Shown: one piece after another, positions 23,759 to 33,054 of the stretch | Numbering within the stretch: position 1 is the stretch's first letter | Layout: each line of letters starts with the position of its first letter | Source of the DNA: Niallia sp. Man26 | Lineage (GTDB): Bacteria > Bacillota > Bacilli > Bacillales > Cytobacillaceae | Direction of reading: 5' to 3' | Assembly (NCBI RefSeq): GCF_022049065.2 | Contig: NZ_CP095744.1 | Coordinates: 1,054,001 to 1,118,000, forward strand | Length of the DNA: 64,000 nt | Program-made: the position numbers and the translations under genes | The notes under the pieces: model-generated | Database searches by the model: none | Seen by the model: the letters and a program-made list of their open reading frames with translations, nothing else | What the model was told of the DNA's origin: nothing

Positions 23759-24853
23759 TTGGATAAAAGTATTTTGTTTCAATCTTTGATAATGAATAAA
23801 ACAGAATTAAAAAATAGAGTTGGACTAGCACCAATGACTCGAATTAGTGCGACAGTAGACGGATATGTTACGGATAAGATGGTCAAATATTACCGTTCTT
23901 TCGCAAAAGGTGGATTTGGGTTAATTATTACAGAAGGTACGTATATTGATGATAAAAGTAGCCAAACGTATCAATATCAACCAGGTATTGCATTGGATGG
24001 ACAAGCACAAGCTTGGAAAAAGGTTGTGGATGCCGTTCATGAAGAAGGCGGTAAAATTTTTATGCAGTTACAGCATAGTGGACCACTCTCACAAGGAAGT
24101 CACTTTTCAAAGGACACAATTGCCCCATCAGCAGTAAAGCCTAAAGGCGAACAGCTTAAATTTTATTTCGGAGAAGGGGAGTTTAATGTTCCGAAAGAAA
24201 TGACAAAAGAAGAAATGAATGATGTGAAAAAAAGCTTCGTAAATGCTGCTCAAAGAGCAAAGGCTGTTGGATTTGATGGGGTTGAAATCCATGGTGCCAA
24301 TGGTTATCTCTTAGATGCATTTCTTACAGAATATACAAACCTGCGCACTGATGAATATGGTGGAAGTACTGAAAACCGAGTAAGATATTTAGTTGAAATT
24401 GCATCTGAAGTGACTAAAGCTGTTGGAAATGATTTCATAGTTGGAATGCGAATCTCTCAATCACAAGTAAACGATTATTTCTACAAATGGTCAGGAAAAG
24501 AAGAAGATGCAAAAATTATTTTCACTTCCTTAGGTCAATCAGGCTTAGACTATATTCACGTCACAGAGTTCGAAGCATGGCAGCCAGCATTTGATGGAGG
24601 AGAGGAATCTTTAGTTTCTTTAGCGAAAAAATATAGCCAACTGCCCATAATTGCGAATGGTCAATTAGAAAAAATAGAAAAAGCTGCTGAAATCTTAAAT
24701 AGCGGTGATGCTGATATTGTAACATTAGGAAAAGGTGCTTTAGCTGATCACGATTGGGTTAAAAAAGTGAAAAATAACGAAGCTTTATCAGTATTTAAAC
24801 CAAATGATGTGCTTTACCCAGCAGCTAATATTAAGGATTTCGAGATTGAATAG
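23759..24853 (+). CDS. NADH:flavin oxidoreductase, Old Yellow Enzyme family
   Basis: The 364-residue FMN-dependent TIM barrel has the family landmarks NRVGLAPMTRISA near the N-terminus, QLQHSGPLSQ, the active-site block FDGVEIHGANGYLLDAFLTE followed by YGGSTENRVRY, and a C-terminal FMN phosphate site (IANGQLEK, then DIVTLGKGALADHDWV). It probably reduces activated C=C bonds of electrophilic compounds with NAD(P)H. TTG 23759 is the start, 7 bases behind AGGAGG. It is divergent from the LysR gene and likely regulated by it. Confidence 0.93.
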   Translation: MDKSILFQSLIMNKTELKNRVGLAPMTRISATVDGYVTDKMVKYYRSFAKGGFGLIITEGTYIDDKSSQTYQYQPGIALDGQAQAWKKVVDAVHEEGGKIFMQLQHSGPLSQGSHFSKDTIAPSAVKPKGEQLKFYFGEGEFNVPKEMTKEEMNDVKKSFVNAAQRAKAVGFDGVEIHGANGYLLDAFLTEYTNLRTDEYGGSTENRVRYLVEIASEVTKAVGNDFIVGMRISQSQVNDYFYKWSGKEEDAKIIFTSLGQSGLDYIHVTEFEAWQPAFDGGEESLVSLAKKYSQLPIIANGQLEKIEKAAEILNSGDADIVTLGKGALADHDWVKKVKNNEALSVFKPNDVLYPAANIKDFEIE

Positions 24854-24988
24854 AGGCGATTAAAGAAAACGGGCAACAGCAGGATCAGCAATTCCCCATT
24901 TTATCTGATGTAGCAGTTGTTTTTATGTAAGCCAAAAACATGGCTTTGCAAAAGTAGGAGATTATGAATCAAATCGGAGTGAAGCATT

Positions 24989-25636
24989 TTGACAGTCAAA
25001 ATTAAAGTTTATTCAGATTATGTGTGCCCTTTCTGTTTCTTGGCAGAAGCACCATTAGAAGAAGCGATAAAAGGAAAAGATGTAGACATAGAATGGATGC
25101 CATTTGAGCTGCGTCCGTATCCAAACGAAACGTTAAGGCCAGAAGGAGATTATTTACAAAGAACTTGGAAGCAGTCTGTTTACCCAATGGCTGATAGGAT
25201 GGGAATTAAGATTGTCTTACCAAATGTATCACCACAACCTTATACTCACTTGGCATTTGAAGGTTTTCAATATGCTAAGGAGAAGGGAAGGGGAAATGAG
25301 TATAACATTCGTTTACTGCGTGCATTTTTCCAAGAAGAACAAGGTATTGGTAACATGGATGTTCTTACAAAGCTAGCAGGTGAGGTTGGCCTCGATGTAC
25401 AAGCATATCGAACGGCACTGGAAAATAGAACGTTTCGTGAAGAACACCAAAAGGCATTACAACATGCTTATACTGAAGCTAACATATCTGCAGTTCCTAC
25501 CTTTATTATAGGAGATACAGTCGCTGCAGGTATTCATTCGAAGGGAAATCTAGAGAGAATCATAAATGAAGAAATAAGCAAGCAGAATTCTAGTGAAATA
25601 CCGGAAGGACTGGCTTGTGGAATGGATGGATGCTAA
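24989..25636 (+). CDS. DsbA-family oxidoreductase (FrnE-like)
   Basis: The 215-residue thioredoxin-fold protein has the active site CPFC in SDYVCPFCFLAEAPLEEA (residues 13-16 region), an inserted helical domain and the cis-proline region AVPTFIIGD (about 165-173). There is no signal peptide, so it acts in the cytoplasm, like FrnE relatives that isomerise or reduce disulfides under oxidative stress. The C-terminus LACGMDGC adds two further cysteines. It starts with TTG 24989, 135 bases downstream of the oxidoreductase gene, and may share its transcript. Confidence 0.9.
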   Translation: MTVKIKVYSDYVCPFCFLAEAPLEEAIKGKDVDIEWMPFELRPYPNETLRPEGDYLQRTWKQSVYPMADRMGIKIVLPNVSPQPYTHLAFEGFQYAKEKGRGNEYNIRLLRAFFQEEQGIGNMDVLTKLAGEVGLDVQAYRTALENRTFREEHQKALQHAYTEANISAVPTFIIGDTVAAGIHSKGNLERIINEEISKQNSSEIPEGLACGMDGC

Positions 25637-25666
25637 AAATTAGTAAATTTAAGATTCGTTTACTTT

Positions 25667-25689
25667 GAGCGATACTTCTAGTATCGCTC
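25667..25689 (+). terminator. Stem-loop after the DsbA-family gene
   Basis: GAGCGATAC and GTATCGCTC form a perfect 9-bp stem with TTCTA loop. The following sequence TATTCATTTG is only moderately T-rich. Confidence 0.65.
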
Positions 25690-25830
25690 TATTCATTTGT
25701 TTAAAGGGACGGCGACTTCGCCTAAATCAAAGAGACAGATGGGAAAAATCTGAAGCACAATTCCTAACAGGCGAGCTTTTAAGAAAACTTTCTTTATTGC
25801 TTATTTTAAAACATTACATATCCGTAAATT

Positions 25831-26643
25831 TTAATACTTACTTGTGCTTTCAAAAAACGGCATATTACGATAATCGGATGGATTTCTGCCGGTTTCTTTT
25901 TTAAATTGACGAAAGAAATGTACTTCGGAAGAGTAACCACACATTTCTGAAATGTCATTCAATGTCAATTCTGTATGAGCAATGAGATATTTAGCTTGAT
26001 CAATTCTGAACCGAATTACGTCTTTGTGGAAAGAGATGCCAAAAAGTTTCCTGTACAAATGCTGGAAATAGGAGGTGCTTATTCCTAAAGTAGAGGCAAC
26101 GTTCTCTGCCTTATACGACTGCATGACATCAGACTGAATGCGTAATCGTAAATCTCTTAATTTTGAATGAAAAGGACTATAGTTATCATCACTGCCTATT
26201 TCAAGATAGTAGGACATTAGTTTATTAATAAGGACTTGAAGAAGTATTGAAACATTTTGCTTCTTAAATTCTTCTCTTGAATAGTTATACTCCCAAATAA
26301 TTTCTTGAAAGATAATATTAATATGTCTGGAATCAGCTAGATATATAAGAGTATTAAGAGGAAAGTTCATCTTGTCAAAAAGCGTAGAATCATGTGATTC
26401 AAAGCGCAGCCAGTCATCAATATACACTCCATCTGGATTCTCGTAATAATAAGGAGTGTTAGGACTAATAATTATAGCTTCGTTAGGTCGACCTTTCATG
26501 GATACACCGTTAACATTATAGATTGCATTGGATTTCAGTGATAATAAAACATAACAAGGGATACCATGGGGTTTTGACATTCTAAACGTTAAAGGATGAC
26601 GCATATTTATTCCGCCATTTATTATCGAAAAAAGTTCGTTCAT
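25831..26643 (-). CDS. AraC-family transcriptional regulator of the adjacent GH88/ABC locus (predicted)
   Basis: 270 residues: an N-terminal cupin-type ligand-binding half (HPLTFRMSKPHGIPCYVLLS, and EAIIISPNTPYYYENPDGVY) and a C-terminal double HTH (AENVASTLGISTSYFQHLYR, then LTLNDISEMCGYSSEVHFFR and the FKKETGRNPSDYR signature). ATG 26643 follows GGAAGGAGC. It is divergent from the solute-binding protein gene 508 bases away and the natural candidate to activate it in response to the imported oligosaccharide. Confidence 0.92.
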   Translation of the reverse strand: MNELFSIINGGINMRHPLTFRMSKPHGIPCYVLLSLKSNAIYNVNGVSMKGRPNEAIIISPNTPYYYENPDGVYIDDWLRFESHDSTLFDKMNFPLNTLIYLADSRHINIIFQEIIWEYNYSREEFKKQNVSILLQVLINKLMSYYLEIGSDDNYSPFHSKLRDLRLRIQSDVMQSYKAENVASTLGISTSYFQHLYRKLFGISFHKDVIRFRIDQAKYLIAHTELTLNDISEMCGYSSEVHFFRQFKKETGRNPSDYRNMPFFESTSKY

Positions 26644-26819
26644 TTAGAATGCTCCTTCCTATAATGCTAGCGATACTAGTGATGAAGTAAGTTTAGAAGT
26701 ATTGCTTTTAAGGAAACTTTCAAATTTTTGTATAAAGCTAAGTCTAGTGTCATGTCTACGTTAATTACATTCTATTTTCAGGGTCTATGCTTCACTTATA
26801 TTTTAATAGTTGATTTGGC

Positions 26820-26833
26820 GCGTTTTGAAACGC
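26820..26833. promoter_or_regulatory. Palindrome in the divergent AraC/ABC region
   Basis: GCGTTT and AAACGC separated by TG, within an otherwise AT-rich 508-base intergenic region (26644-27151). It may be an AraC or CcpA operator; the repressor is not identified. Confidence 0.4.
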
Positions 26834-27013
26834 TCACAAATATTTGAATTTATTATATTATAATCAGAAAATTTTTCATAGGGTTCTTGTTCAATTGTTC
26901 TAAACATGGCAGAAAACAAAAAAGTTAAAAATGTTAGTATTTATAAATTACGTAATTGTTTTTGAACTCGGTTTTAAATAAACTACAAATACAGTTTGGT
27001 ACTGATTTTCCAT

Positions 27014-27042
27014 AAAATCTTTCGAAAGGATCGAAAGATTTT
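27014..27042. promoter_or_regulatory. Perfect 11-bp inverted repeat upstream of the solute-binding protein gene
   Basis: AAAATCTTTCG and CGAAAGATTTT around AAAGGAT, 110 bases before the start codon. It could be an operator for the divergent AraC regulator or an attenuator stem. Confidence 0.45.
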
Positions 27043-27056
27043 TAAAGAAACCAAAT

Positions 27057-27070
27057 TGTAAGCGTAACCA
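27057..27070 (+). promoter_or_regulatory. cre-like site (CcpA operator)
   Basis: TGTAAGCGTAACCA agrees with the Bacillus cre consensus TGWAANCGNTNWCA at 12 of 14 positions and lies 82 bases upstream of the sugar-binding lipoprotein gene, consistent with glucose repression. Confidence 0.4.
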
Positions 27071-27151
27071 TAAGCGTGATTATGTTTTAAGCAGTAGATT
27101 TTTATCAGTGCGATAAAAATTATTAATTAGTGAAAGGGGAGAGAGGTACGA

Positions 27152-28702
27152 ATGAAAAAATTAAAAAAGTTATGTTTTTTCACATTCCTTATTGTGTCAG
27201 TAGTATTAGCTGGTTGTCAGAACAATAAATCGAATGCAGTGGAGGATGGGACATTAACTATTTGGAGTACGTGGATGACGCCTAGTCCAACAGTCAAAAG
27301 CTATGAGGAATCACCTTTTCATCAAAATTTAGAAAAGGAATCTGGTGTTAAATTAAAATGGCAGTTTCCAACGGAAGGTTCAGACTGGAGCCAGGCGTTT
27401 AATTTAATGCTCTCTGAAAAACAATTACCAGACCTGATTTATTATGGCTGGATGGGAGTGGCTGATAAATACATTAATGAAGGGGCCATACGAGATCTGA
27501 CAAAAGATATTGAGGAAAAAGCACCAAACTATTGGAAGTTTTTAAATGAACATCCTGAGTTTGATCGTGCAATGAAAACGGATGATGGAAAGTATTATAT
27601 GTTTGGCTTCTTTAGAGAACAGCCGTATCAAGCTTCTTACATGGGGCCAATGATTCGCCAAGATTGGCTAGAGGAACAGAACTTATCAATGCCCGAAAAT
27701 ATTGCAGATTGGACCAAAACTATTGAAATTTTCCATGAGAAATATGGTGCTCAATTAACCTTTCAAACTGGTTGGCGTATGAGTCCAGGATTTGCAGGAG
27801 CCTTTGATGCTCATGGGTCATTTGACACTCGTTATTTCATTGATAAGAATGGCCAAGTACAGTTAGCACAAGCTCAGCCTGAATGGAGAAATTATATGGC
27901 TTGGTTTAACGATTTATATAAGAAAAACTTAATTGATCCTGATTTTGCAACAATTGATGATCAAGGCGTGAAAACAAAGGCATCTCAAGATAAAACTGGT
28001 GCAACTATCATGAATGCCGGAACTTTATTAGCAATGAATACGGATGCAACAACAAATGAAACGGGTGCCGAGTGGGTAGGCGCACCATATCCGAATCAAG
28101 CAGATGGCACAAAATCAGCATCAATCTTCACAGAAGATTTATATAATGCACAAGGCATCGCAATCTCAACATCATTACCAGAAGAAGAATTGGATGAAGC
28201 GTTTAAATTTTTAGACTGGGCTTACACGGAAGAAGGAATGCAATACTGGAATTTTGGTAAAGAAGGCGAAAGTTGGGAAATGGTAGATGGGCAACCTACC
28301 TTTACTGACTTAATAACAGAAAATAAGTTAGGTAAAGATGAAGCAATTGCTCTTTATACAGGTAACTGGTTATCCGGACAAGGTGTTCAACTTTCACGAT
28401 TTATTGAACAACGTTTGGATGAACCATCATTTAATGCTTCAAATTCATGGTCAGATGGTCAAGAAGAGGCAATCGACTCTATTTTCCCTGCAGCTGTTTC
28501 TATGACATCTGAGGAACGTAAAGAAGCTTCTAATCTTGAAAATACGATAAATACTTATGTTAAGGAACATGCATTAAAATTTGTGACTGGAGAGGAAAGC
28601 CTAGACAAGTTTGATGACTTTGTAAAAGAATTAAATAATCAAGGCTTGGAACGACTGTTAGAAATTCGTCAAGCTGCCTATGAACGTTATTTAAAGCGCT
28701 AA
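27152..28702 (+). CDS. Sugar ABC transporter substrate-binding lipoprotein (LplA/YtcQ-type)
   Basis: The 516-residue protein has a lipoprotein signal peptide with lipobox VLAGCQNN (Cys at residue 24), so it is anchored on the outer face of the membrane. The mature part is a type-1 extracellular solute-binding protein of the large LplA class (LTIWSTWMTPSPTVKSYEES, GVADKYINEGAIRDLT, KFLDWAYTEEGMQYWNFG). With the two permeases downstream it should capture oligosaccharides. ATG 27152 follows AAAGGGGAG. The gene is the first of the operon and is followed by a stem that could keep its mRNA more abundant than that of the downstream genes. Confidence 0.92.
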   Translation: MKKLKKLCFFTFLIVSVVLAGCQNNKSNAVEDGTLTIWSTWMTPSPTVKSYEESPFHQNLEKESGVKLKWQFPTEGSDWSQAFNLMLSEKQLPDLIYYGWMGVADKYINEGAIRDLTKDIEEKAPNYWKFLNEHPEFDRAMKTDDGKYYMFGFFREQPYQASYMGPMIRQDWLEEQNLSMPENIADWTKTIEIFHEKYGAQLTFQTGWRMSPGFAGAFDAHGSFDTRYFIDKNGQVQLAQAQPEWRNYMAWFNDLYKKNLIDPDFATIDDQGVKTKASQDKTGATIMNAGTLLAMNTDATTNETGAEWVGAPYPNQADGTKSASIFTEDLYNAQGIAISTSLPEEELDEAFKFLDWAYTEEGMQYWNFGKEGESWEMVDGQPTFTDLITENKLGKDEAIALYTGNWLSGQGVQLSRFIEQRLDEPSFNASNSWSDGQEEAIDSIFPAAVSMTSEERKEASNLENTINTYVKEHALKFVTGEESLDKFDDFVKELNNQGLERLLEIRQAAYERYLKR

Positions 28703-28710
28703 ATATCCAT

Positions 28711-28743
28711 AAGCTGATACCTGTTTTTGAAGGTTATCAGCTT
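28711..28743 (+). terminator. Intercistronic stem-loop after the binding-protein gene
   Basis: AAGCTGATA and TATCAGCTT form a 9-bp stem, extended by ACC/GGT with one unpaired T. No strong T-run follows, so it is better read as an mRNA-stabilising or partial terminator element. Confidence 0.5.
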
Positions 28744-28776
28744 TAAAATCATTATTACTATTAGGAGTGAAGAAGC

Positions 28777-29931
28777 TTGGTTGGAAGGTATCAAACGGAA
28801 TTTGAAACGTATTTAGATAAATGTGTAGACAAATTAAAGTGGGTAAGTGAAAGGAATCGCAATGGAATTCCTTATTATGTATTAGAGGATGGTAAATACA
28901 ACAATATGGATAATGCATATACCAAGTCAACCACAGGCGATGTTAGTTGGTGGACGAATGGTTTTTTTGCAGGTATGCTGTGGCAGCTTTACAACTATAC
29001 TCGAGAAGAAAAGTATCGTGAATGGGCAAGAATTCAAGAAGTCAAATTGGATCGATGTTTTGATATTTTTCAAGGTTTAAATCATGATGTAGGTTTTATG
29101 TGGCTGCATACATCGGTGGCAAACTATCAAATGACACAGGATCCAAAGGCAAAAGTGCGTGCTGTCCATGCGGCTAATATTCTTGCTGGACGGTTTAATC
29201 TTAAAGGAAATTTCATACGTGCGTGGGGTGGGATAGATAATCACTGTACAGGGTTGGCTATCATTGATTGTTTAATGAACTTATCGTTATTGTATTGGGC
29301 AACAGAAGAAACCGGTGATCCTAGATTCGAACAAATCGCACGTACACATGCGGATATGGCACTTGACCAGTTTATACGTGAGGATGGTTCAGTCCATCAT
29401 ATTGTAAAATTCGATGCTGCAACAGGAGAAGTAATAGAAGCGGAGCGCGGTCAGGGATATGAGGTAGGAAGCAGCTGGACTCGTGGTCAAGCTTGGGGTA
29501 TTTATGGTTTTGTGAATAGCTTCCTTCATACAAAGGATGAACGCTACCTTGATGCGTCAAAAGAAATTGCAGATTATTTTATAAAGCACTTACCTGATTC
29601 GCATCTAGCACCTATTGACTTTCAACAGCCTGCAGAAGATGACTTTGAAGATAATAGTGCAACTTGTATTGCCATTTGCGGATTGTTGGATTTGGGAAAA
29701 GCACTCAATAAAGAAAAAACAGATGGAAACAAATATATTGAGGTTGCAGAAGAAATGCTAAAAGCTCTTTGTGAAAATCGTTTGTGTTTAGATTCGACTA
29801 GCGAAGCATTGGTGGAACGTTGCGCAGTTGCCTACCATTTTGACAAACATATAACAACGTTAATTTATGCTGATTATTTTCTACTGGAGGCATTACTAAA
29901 GGTTAACAATCAAGAATTAAAAATGTGGTAA
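28777..29931 (+). CDS. Glycoside hydrolase family 88, unsaturated glucuronyl hydrolase-like
   Basis: The 384-residue cytoplasmic enzyme has the alpha/alpha-barrel landmarks of GH88: WWTNGFFAGMLWQLY, NHDVGFMWLHTS with one of the two catalytic aspartates, IDNHCTGLAIIDCLMNLSLL with the second, and GQGYEVGSSWTRGQAWGIYG. It hydrates and cleaves the 4,5-unsaturated uronic acid left at the non-reducing end by polysaccharide lyases. The start is TTG 28777 behind TTAGGAG. No polysaccharide lyase is present in the window, so the polymer (a glycosaminoglycan, gellan- or xanthan-type glycan) is undetermined. The related family GH105 is less likely given these motifs. Confidence 0.88.
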   Translation: MVGRYQTEFETYLDKCVDKLKWVSERNRNGIPYYVLEDGKYNNMDNAYTKSTTGDVSWWTNGFFAGMLWQLYNYTREEKYREWARIQEVKLDRCFDIFQGLNHDVGFMWLHTSVANYQMTQDPKAKVRAVHAANILAGRFNLKGNFIRAWGGIDNHCTGLAIIDCLMNLSLLYWATEETGDPRFEQIARTHADMALDQFIREDGSVHHIVKFDAATGEVIEAERGQGYEVGSSWTRGQAWGIYGFVNSFLHTKDERYLDASKEIADYFIKHLPDSHLAPIDFQQPAEDDFEDNSATCIAICGLLDLGKALNKEKTDGNKYIEVAEEMLKALCENRLCLDSTSEALVERCAVAYHFDKHITTLIYADYFLLEALLKVNNQELKMW

Positions 29932-30085
29932 GGGAACGACCGAACCACTAATGTTGTTGAATTGGAAGGATGTTCAGGATGTTGTAAAGTTAGTGTCTTT
30001 GGTCTAAACGATTGAACAACTTGGGGTGTCGCTCTTAGTTGGTAAAAGAATCGAAAATGGATGATTGTTGAAAGGGGGAAAAAAG

Positions 30086-31054
30086 TTGTCGGACAATAAC
30101 CTAGCAATAAACAATAACCTACCAACAGAGAATAATCCGAAAATTAGTTTTTATAGTAAGTTAAAGAAAGATTTTCAACTTAATAAGATAAAGTATTTAA
30201 TGGTATTGCCTGTAATAATTTACTTTCTTATCTTTGCTTATAAACCAATGTATGGGTTACTGATGGTTTTCCAAGATTTTAGTCCTCGTTTAGGTATATC
30301 GGGGAGTACATGGGTTGGATTTGAGAATTTTCAGCGCTTTTTTGCTGATCCGAGTGCTTGGCGTATCGTTAAAAACACATTTAACATTAGCTTTTGGAGT
30401 TTAGTATTTGGCTTTCCAGCACCAATTATTTTAGCGCTACTGATTAACGAAATTAGAAATAAGTTTTTTAAACGTATCGTCCAAACTGTTTCCTACATGC
30501 CTTACTTTATATCCATCGTAGTTTTATGCAGTTTAATTAAGTTTTTTACACAATCCGATGGACTAATTCCCGAATTCTTTAGCTATTTTGGGATTGAAAA
30601 GACTAATTTATTAGCAGAACCTAGTGCTTTTGTTCCGATTTATGTAATTTCGGATATATGGCAAACAATCGGCTGGGATTCTATCATCTATCTAGCAGCC
30701 TTAGCTGGTATTGATCAAGAACAATATGAAGCTGCAAGAATAGATGGTGCCAGCAAATTACAACAGATTTTCCACATTACTCTCCCAGGATTGAAAACAA
30801 CGATTATTATCTTGTTAATATTGCGAATGGGAACGTTGCTTAACATGGGGTTTGAAAAGATATTGCTTCTTTACTCTCCATCCACTTATTCAGTGGCAGA
30901 TGTAATATCAACTTATGTTTACCGTATGGGTATATTAAATGCAGATTATAGTTATGCAGCAGCAATTGGACTACTCAATACATTAGTTAACGTTACATTG
31001 TTGTTAATAACGAACCGCTTAGCAAAGAAATTCGCAGGTTCTGGCCTATTCTAA
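30086..31054 (+). CDS. Sugar ABC transporter permease, LplB-type
   Basis: About 322 residues with six predicted membrane segments. The binding-protein-dependent transport signature EAARIDGASKLQQIFHITLP, which contacts the ATPase, lies in the second half. The best start is TTG 30086, 8 bases behind AAAGGGGG; an upstream in-frame TTG at 30065 precedes that ribosome site. It pairs with the next gene to form the membrane channel of the importer. A 154-base gap with no terminator separates it from the GH88 gene. Confidence 0.9.
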   Translation: MSDNNLAINNNLPTENNPKISFYSKLKKDFQLNKIKYLMVLPVIIYFLIFAYKPMYGLLMVFQDFSPRLGISGSTWVGFENFQRFFADPSAWRIVKNTFNISFWSLVFGFPAPIILALLINEIRNKFFKRIVQTVSYMPYFISIVVLCSLIKFFTQSDGLIPEFFSYFGIEKTNLLAEPSAFVPIYVISDIWQTIGWDSIIYLAALAGIDQEQYEAARIDGASKLQQIFHITLPGLKTTIIILLILRMGTLLNMGFEKILLLYSPSTYSVADVISTYVYRMGILNADYSYAAAIGLLNTLVNVTLLLITNRLAKKFAGSGLF

Positions 31055-31073
31055 TAGAAAGGTGGTTGAAGAT

Positions 31074-31976
31074 ATGCTTAGAAAACGAAAAGTTAGATTA
31101 CTGAGAGAAAGTAAAGGCGACCGAGTTTTCTCTTATATTAATACTATTATCATGATATTAGTAATCATCGCTTGTTTTTACCCTATATGGTATGTAATCG
31201 TCGCTTCATTCTCCAGTTCAGCGGCGATTAATGCGAATATTGGAAAATTAATTTTCCCAAAAGATTTTACTCTAGGGGCCTATTCTAAAGCGTTAAGCCA
31301 CCCGTTAATTATCTCTGGTTTTCGAAATATCTTTTTGATGTTGTTAATCTCCTTGCCTATTAATATGTTAATGACCATTCTGTGTGGGTATTTTATGGCT
31401 TCCAAGAATGTATTGTGGAAAAATGCAATCGTTTCCTTTTTTATGTTTACGATGTTCTTCCATGGTGGCTTAATTCCGAGCTTCTTGAACCAAAAAGAAT
31501 TGGGCTTATATAACAATATTTGGGCATTAATTATCCCAGGTGCACTGAGTTTGTTTAATGCCATAATTTGCAAATCTGCCATTGAAGGAATTCCTGATAG
31601 CTTGGTAGAATCAGCGAAAATAGATGGTGCTGGGGATTTTACCATTTTAGGAAAGATTCTAGTTCCAGTAATTAAACCGACTTTGGCAGTTTTGTTGCTG
31701 TATTATGGTGTTGGGTTATGGAATAACTGGTTTAATGCGTCCATTTATATTACAGATAATGATTTATTACCAATCCAAAACATTTTAAGGGCTGTTTTAT
31801 TAGCAAATAATGCATCGCTAAATCAAGGGGCTGCAAGTGCAGATGTTGTTAACCAATATGCTGAGACGATTAAGTATGCAGCTATTTGTATCTCAACTAT
31901 TCCAATTCTATGTATCTATCCATTCCTGCAAAAATACTTCGTAAAGGGTGTTATGATTGGGTCCGTAAAAGGTTAG
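31074..31976 (+). CDS. Sugar ABC transporter permease, LplC-type
   Basis: 300 residues with six membrane segments. The ATPase-contact loop is SAKIDGAGDFTILGKILVPV, and the C-terminus KYFVKGVMIGSVKG is the hallmark of the LplC/YtcP class. ATG 31074 follows AAAGGTGG; the in-frame GTG at 31062 overlaps that site. No ATP-binding subunit is encoded in the operon, so the pair must use a shared ATPase such as MsmX. Confidence 0.92.
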   Translation: MLRKRKVRLLRESKGDRVFSYINTIIMILVIIACFYPIWYVIVASFSSSAAINANIGKLIFPKDFTLGAYSKALSHPLIISGFRNIFLMLLISLPINMLMTILCGYFMASKNVLWKNAIVSFFMFTMFFHGGLIPSFLNQKELGLYNNIWALIIPGALSLFNAIICKSAIEGIPDSLVESAKIDGAGDFTILGKILVPVIKPTLAVLLLYYGVGLWNNWFNASIYITDNDLLPIQNILRAVLLANNASLNQGAASADVVNQYAETIKYAAICISTIPILCIYPFLQKYFVKGVMIGSVKG

Positions 31977-31986
31977 GAGGTACTTA

Positions 31987-32610
31987 ATGCTGAAGCATTT
32001 TATAGATTCAAATAGTAAAATTTATAAGTTTTCATCCTATCTAATGGATTTGTTTACATTAAATCTGCTGTTTTTAATTACCTGTTTACCAATAGTTACA
32101 ATTGGTGCCAGCACATTAGCTCTCTCAAGAGTTACTATGAAAATGGCAGAAGGGAAATTGTCTTTTCCAACAAAAACTTATTTGCAGGAGTGGAAAGACA
32201 ACTTTCTTCGTGGAACTACAATTGAGCTGATTTTGATTATTTATGGAGTTTTGTTAGTTGTTGCGATAAGGCTGTTACCAATTCTCCCGATTATATCCTT
32301 TGTTATTGTAGGTGTTGGTATTCTCTTAGCGTTAATTACCTTTGTAGTATTTTGCATCTTTATTTTTCCGTACAGTGCACGTTATGAGAATTCATTGCTA
32401 GGTAGCTTTCGTGTCGTATTACAGGTTTCTTCATTAAATCCTAAAATAACAGCTGGTTTGCTAATCCTTATAATTGCTGTAGCAGCAATAATGTCATTAG
32501 ATCCTTTTTGGTTAATCTTTGTTTCTTTCTTCTTTTTTATGATTGGTTTTTCAACAGTCAGCTTTGGTATTTCTCATATTTCTTTAAAGCTTTTTACTCC
32601 TTATGAGTAG
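31987..32610 (+). CDS. YesL-family (DUF624) membrane protein
   Basis: 207 residues with the family start (KFSSYLMDLFTLNLLFLITC, LPIVTIGASTLALSRVTMKM) and about five membrane segments. YesL/YteU proteins occur with LplABC-type importers in Bacillus rhamnogalacturonan and related loci; their biochemical role is not established. ATG 31987 is 7 bases behind AGGAGG and 10 bases after the previous stop, so it is the last gene of the operon. Confidence 0.9.
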   Translation: MLKHFIDSNSKIYKFSSYLMDLFTLNLLFLITCLPIVTIGASTLALSRVTMKMAEGKLSFPTKTYLQEWKDNFLRGTTIELILIIYGVLLVVAIRLLPILPIISFVIVGVGILLALITFVVFCIFIFPYSARYENSLLGSFRVVLQVSSLNPKITAGLLILIIAVAAIMSLDPFWLIFVSFFFFMIGFSTVSFGISHISLKLFTPYE

Positions 32611-32803
32611 AAAAAAATCTGAAACTATATAAGATAATTCCAGTATGTTCATTGATTAATGCTAATCAGATTAATTTGTTATACCTGGATTGGTTAACCT
32701 ACAAAAGCATTGGATGAAAACAGCAAGATAAGATGAGAGGGCAGTTCCTTTATTACTGTTTTTAATGATGTGATTAACATATCAAGTATAAGTTTATACG
32801 AAA

Positions 32804-32854
32804 ACAAAAAGGCATCGGTTCTTGTAAGCTTACAGATGTCTTTTTGTTTTTTTT
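32804..32854 (+). terminator. Strong terminator in the 32611-33054 gap
   Basis: ACAAAAAGGCATC and GATGTCTTTTTGT form a 13-bp stem with one G-T pair, followed by a long T-run. A repeat-like fragment GGGCAGTTCCTTTATTACTG lies at 32740. Nothing else is supported in this 444-base gap. Confidence 0.8.
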
Positions 32855-33054
32855 GATTACATAACTTGTTAGTATATATGTTTTGTATAGTGTTTCGTTA
32901 AAACTATCGAGGGAAAATGAAGGGTTCTTTGCAACTTTTAAATGTTCTATTGTTATAAACATGACATGCAAATTAAGAAGTAATGGGATTCACTAAAGAT
33001 AAGAAGTAGTGTAATATATTTAGGATAGTTTTTTAACAAGGAGGCAGACATCTT

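Noticed and set aside
25665..25904. 79-codon ORF after the DsbA-family gene
   Set aside because: It covers a stem-loop and the antisense of the AraC 3' end, with no start signal.
26644..27151. Riboswitch or T-box in the long leader of the LplA-type operon
   Set aside because: Stems are simple palindromes; no T-box specifier, T-box sequence or known riboswitch core could be recognised.
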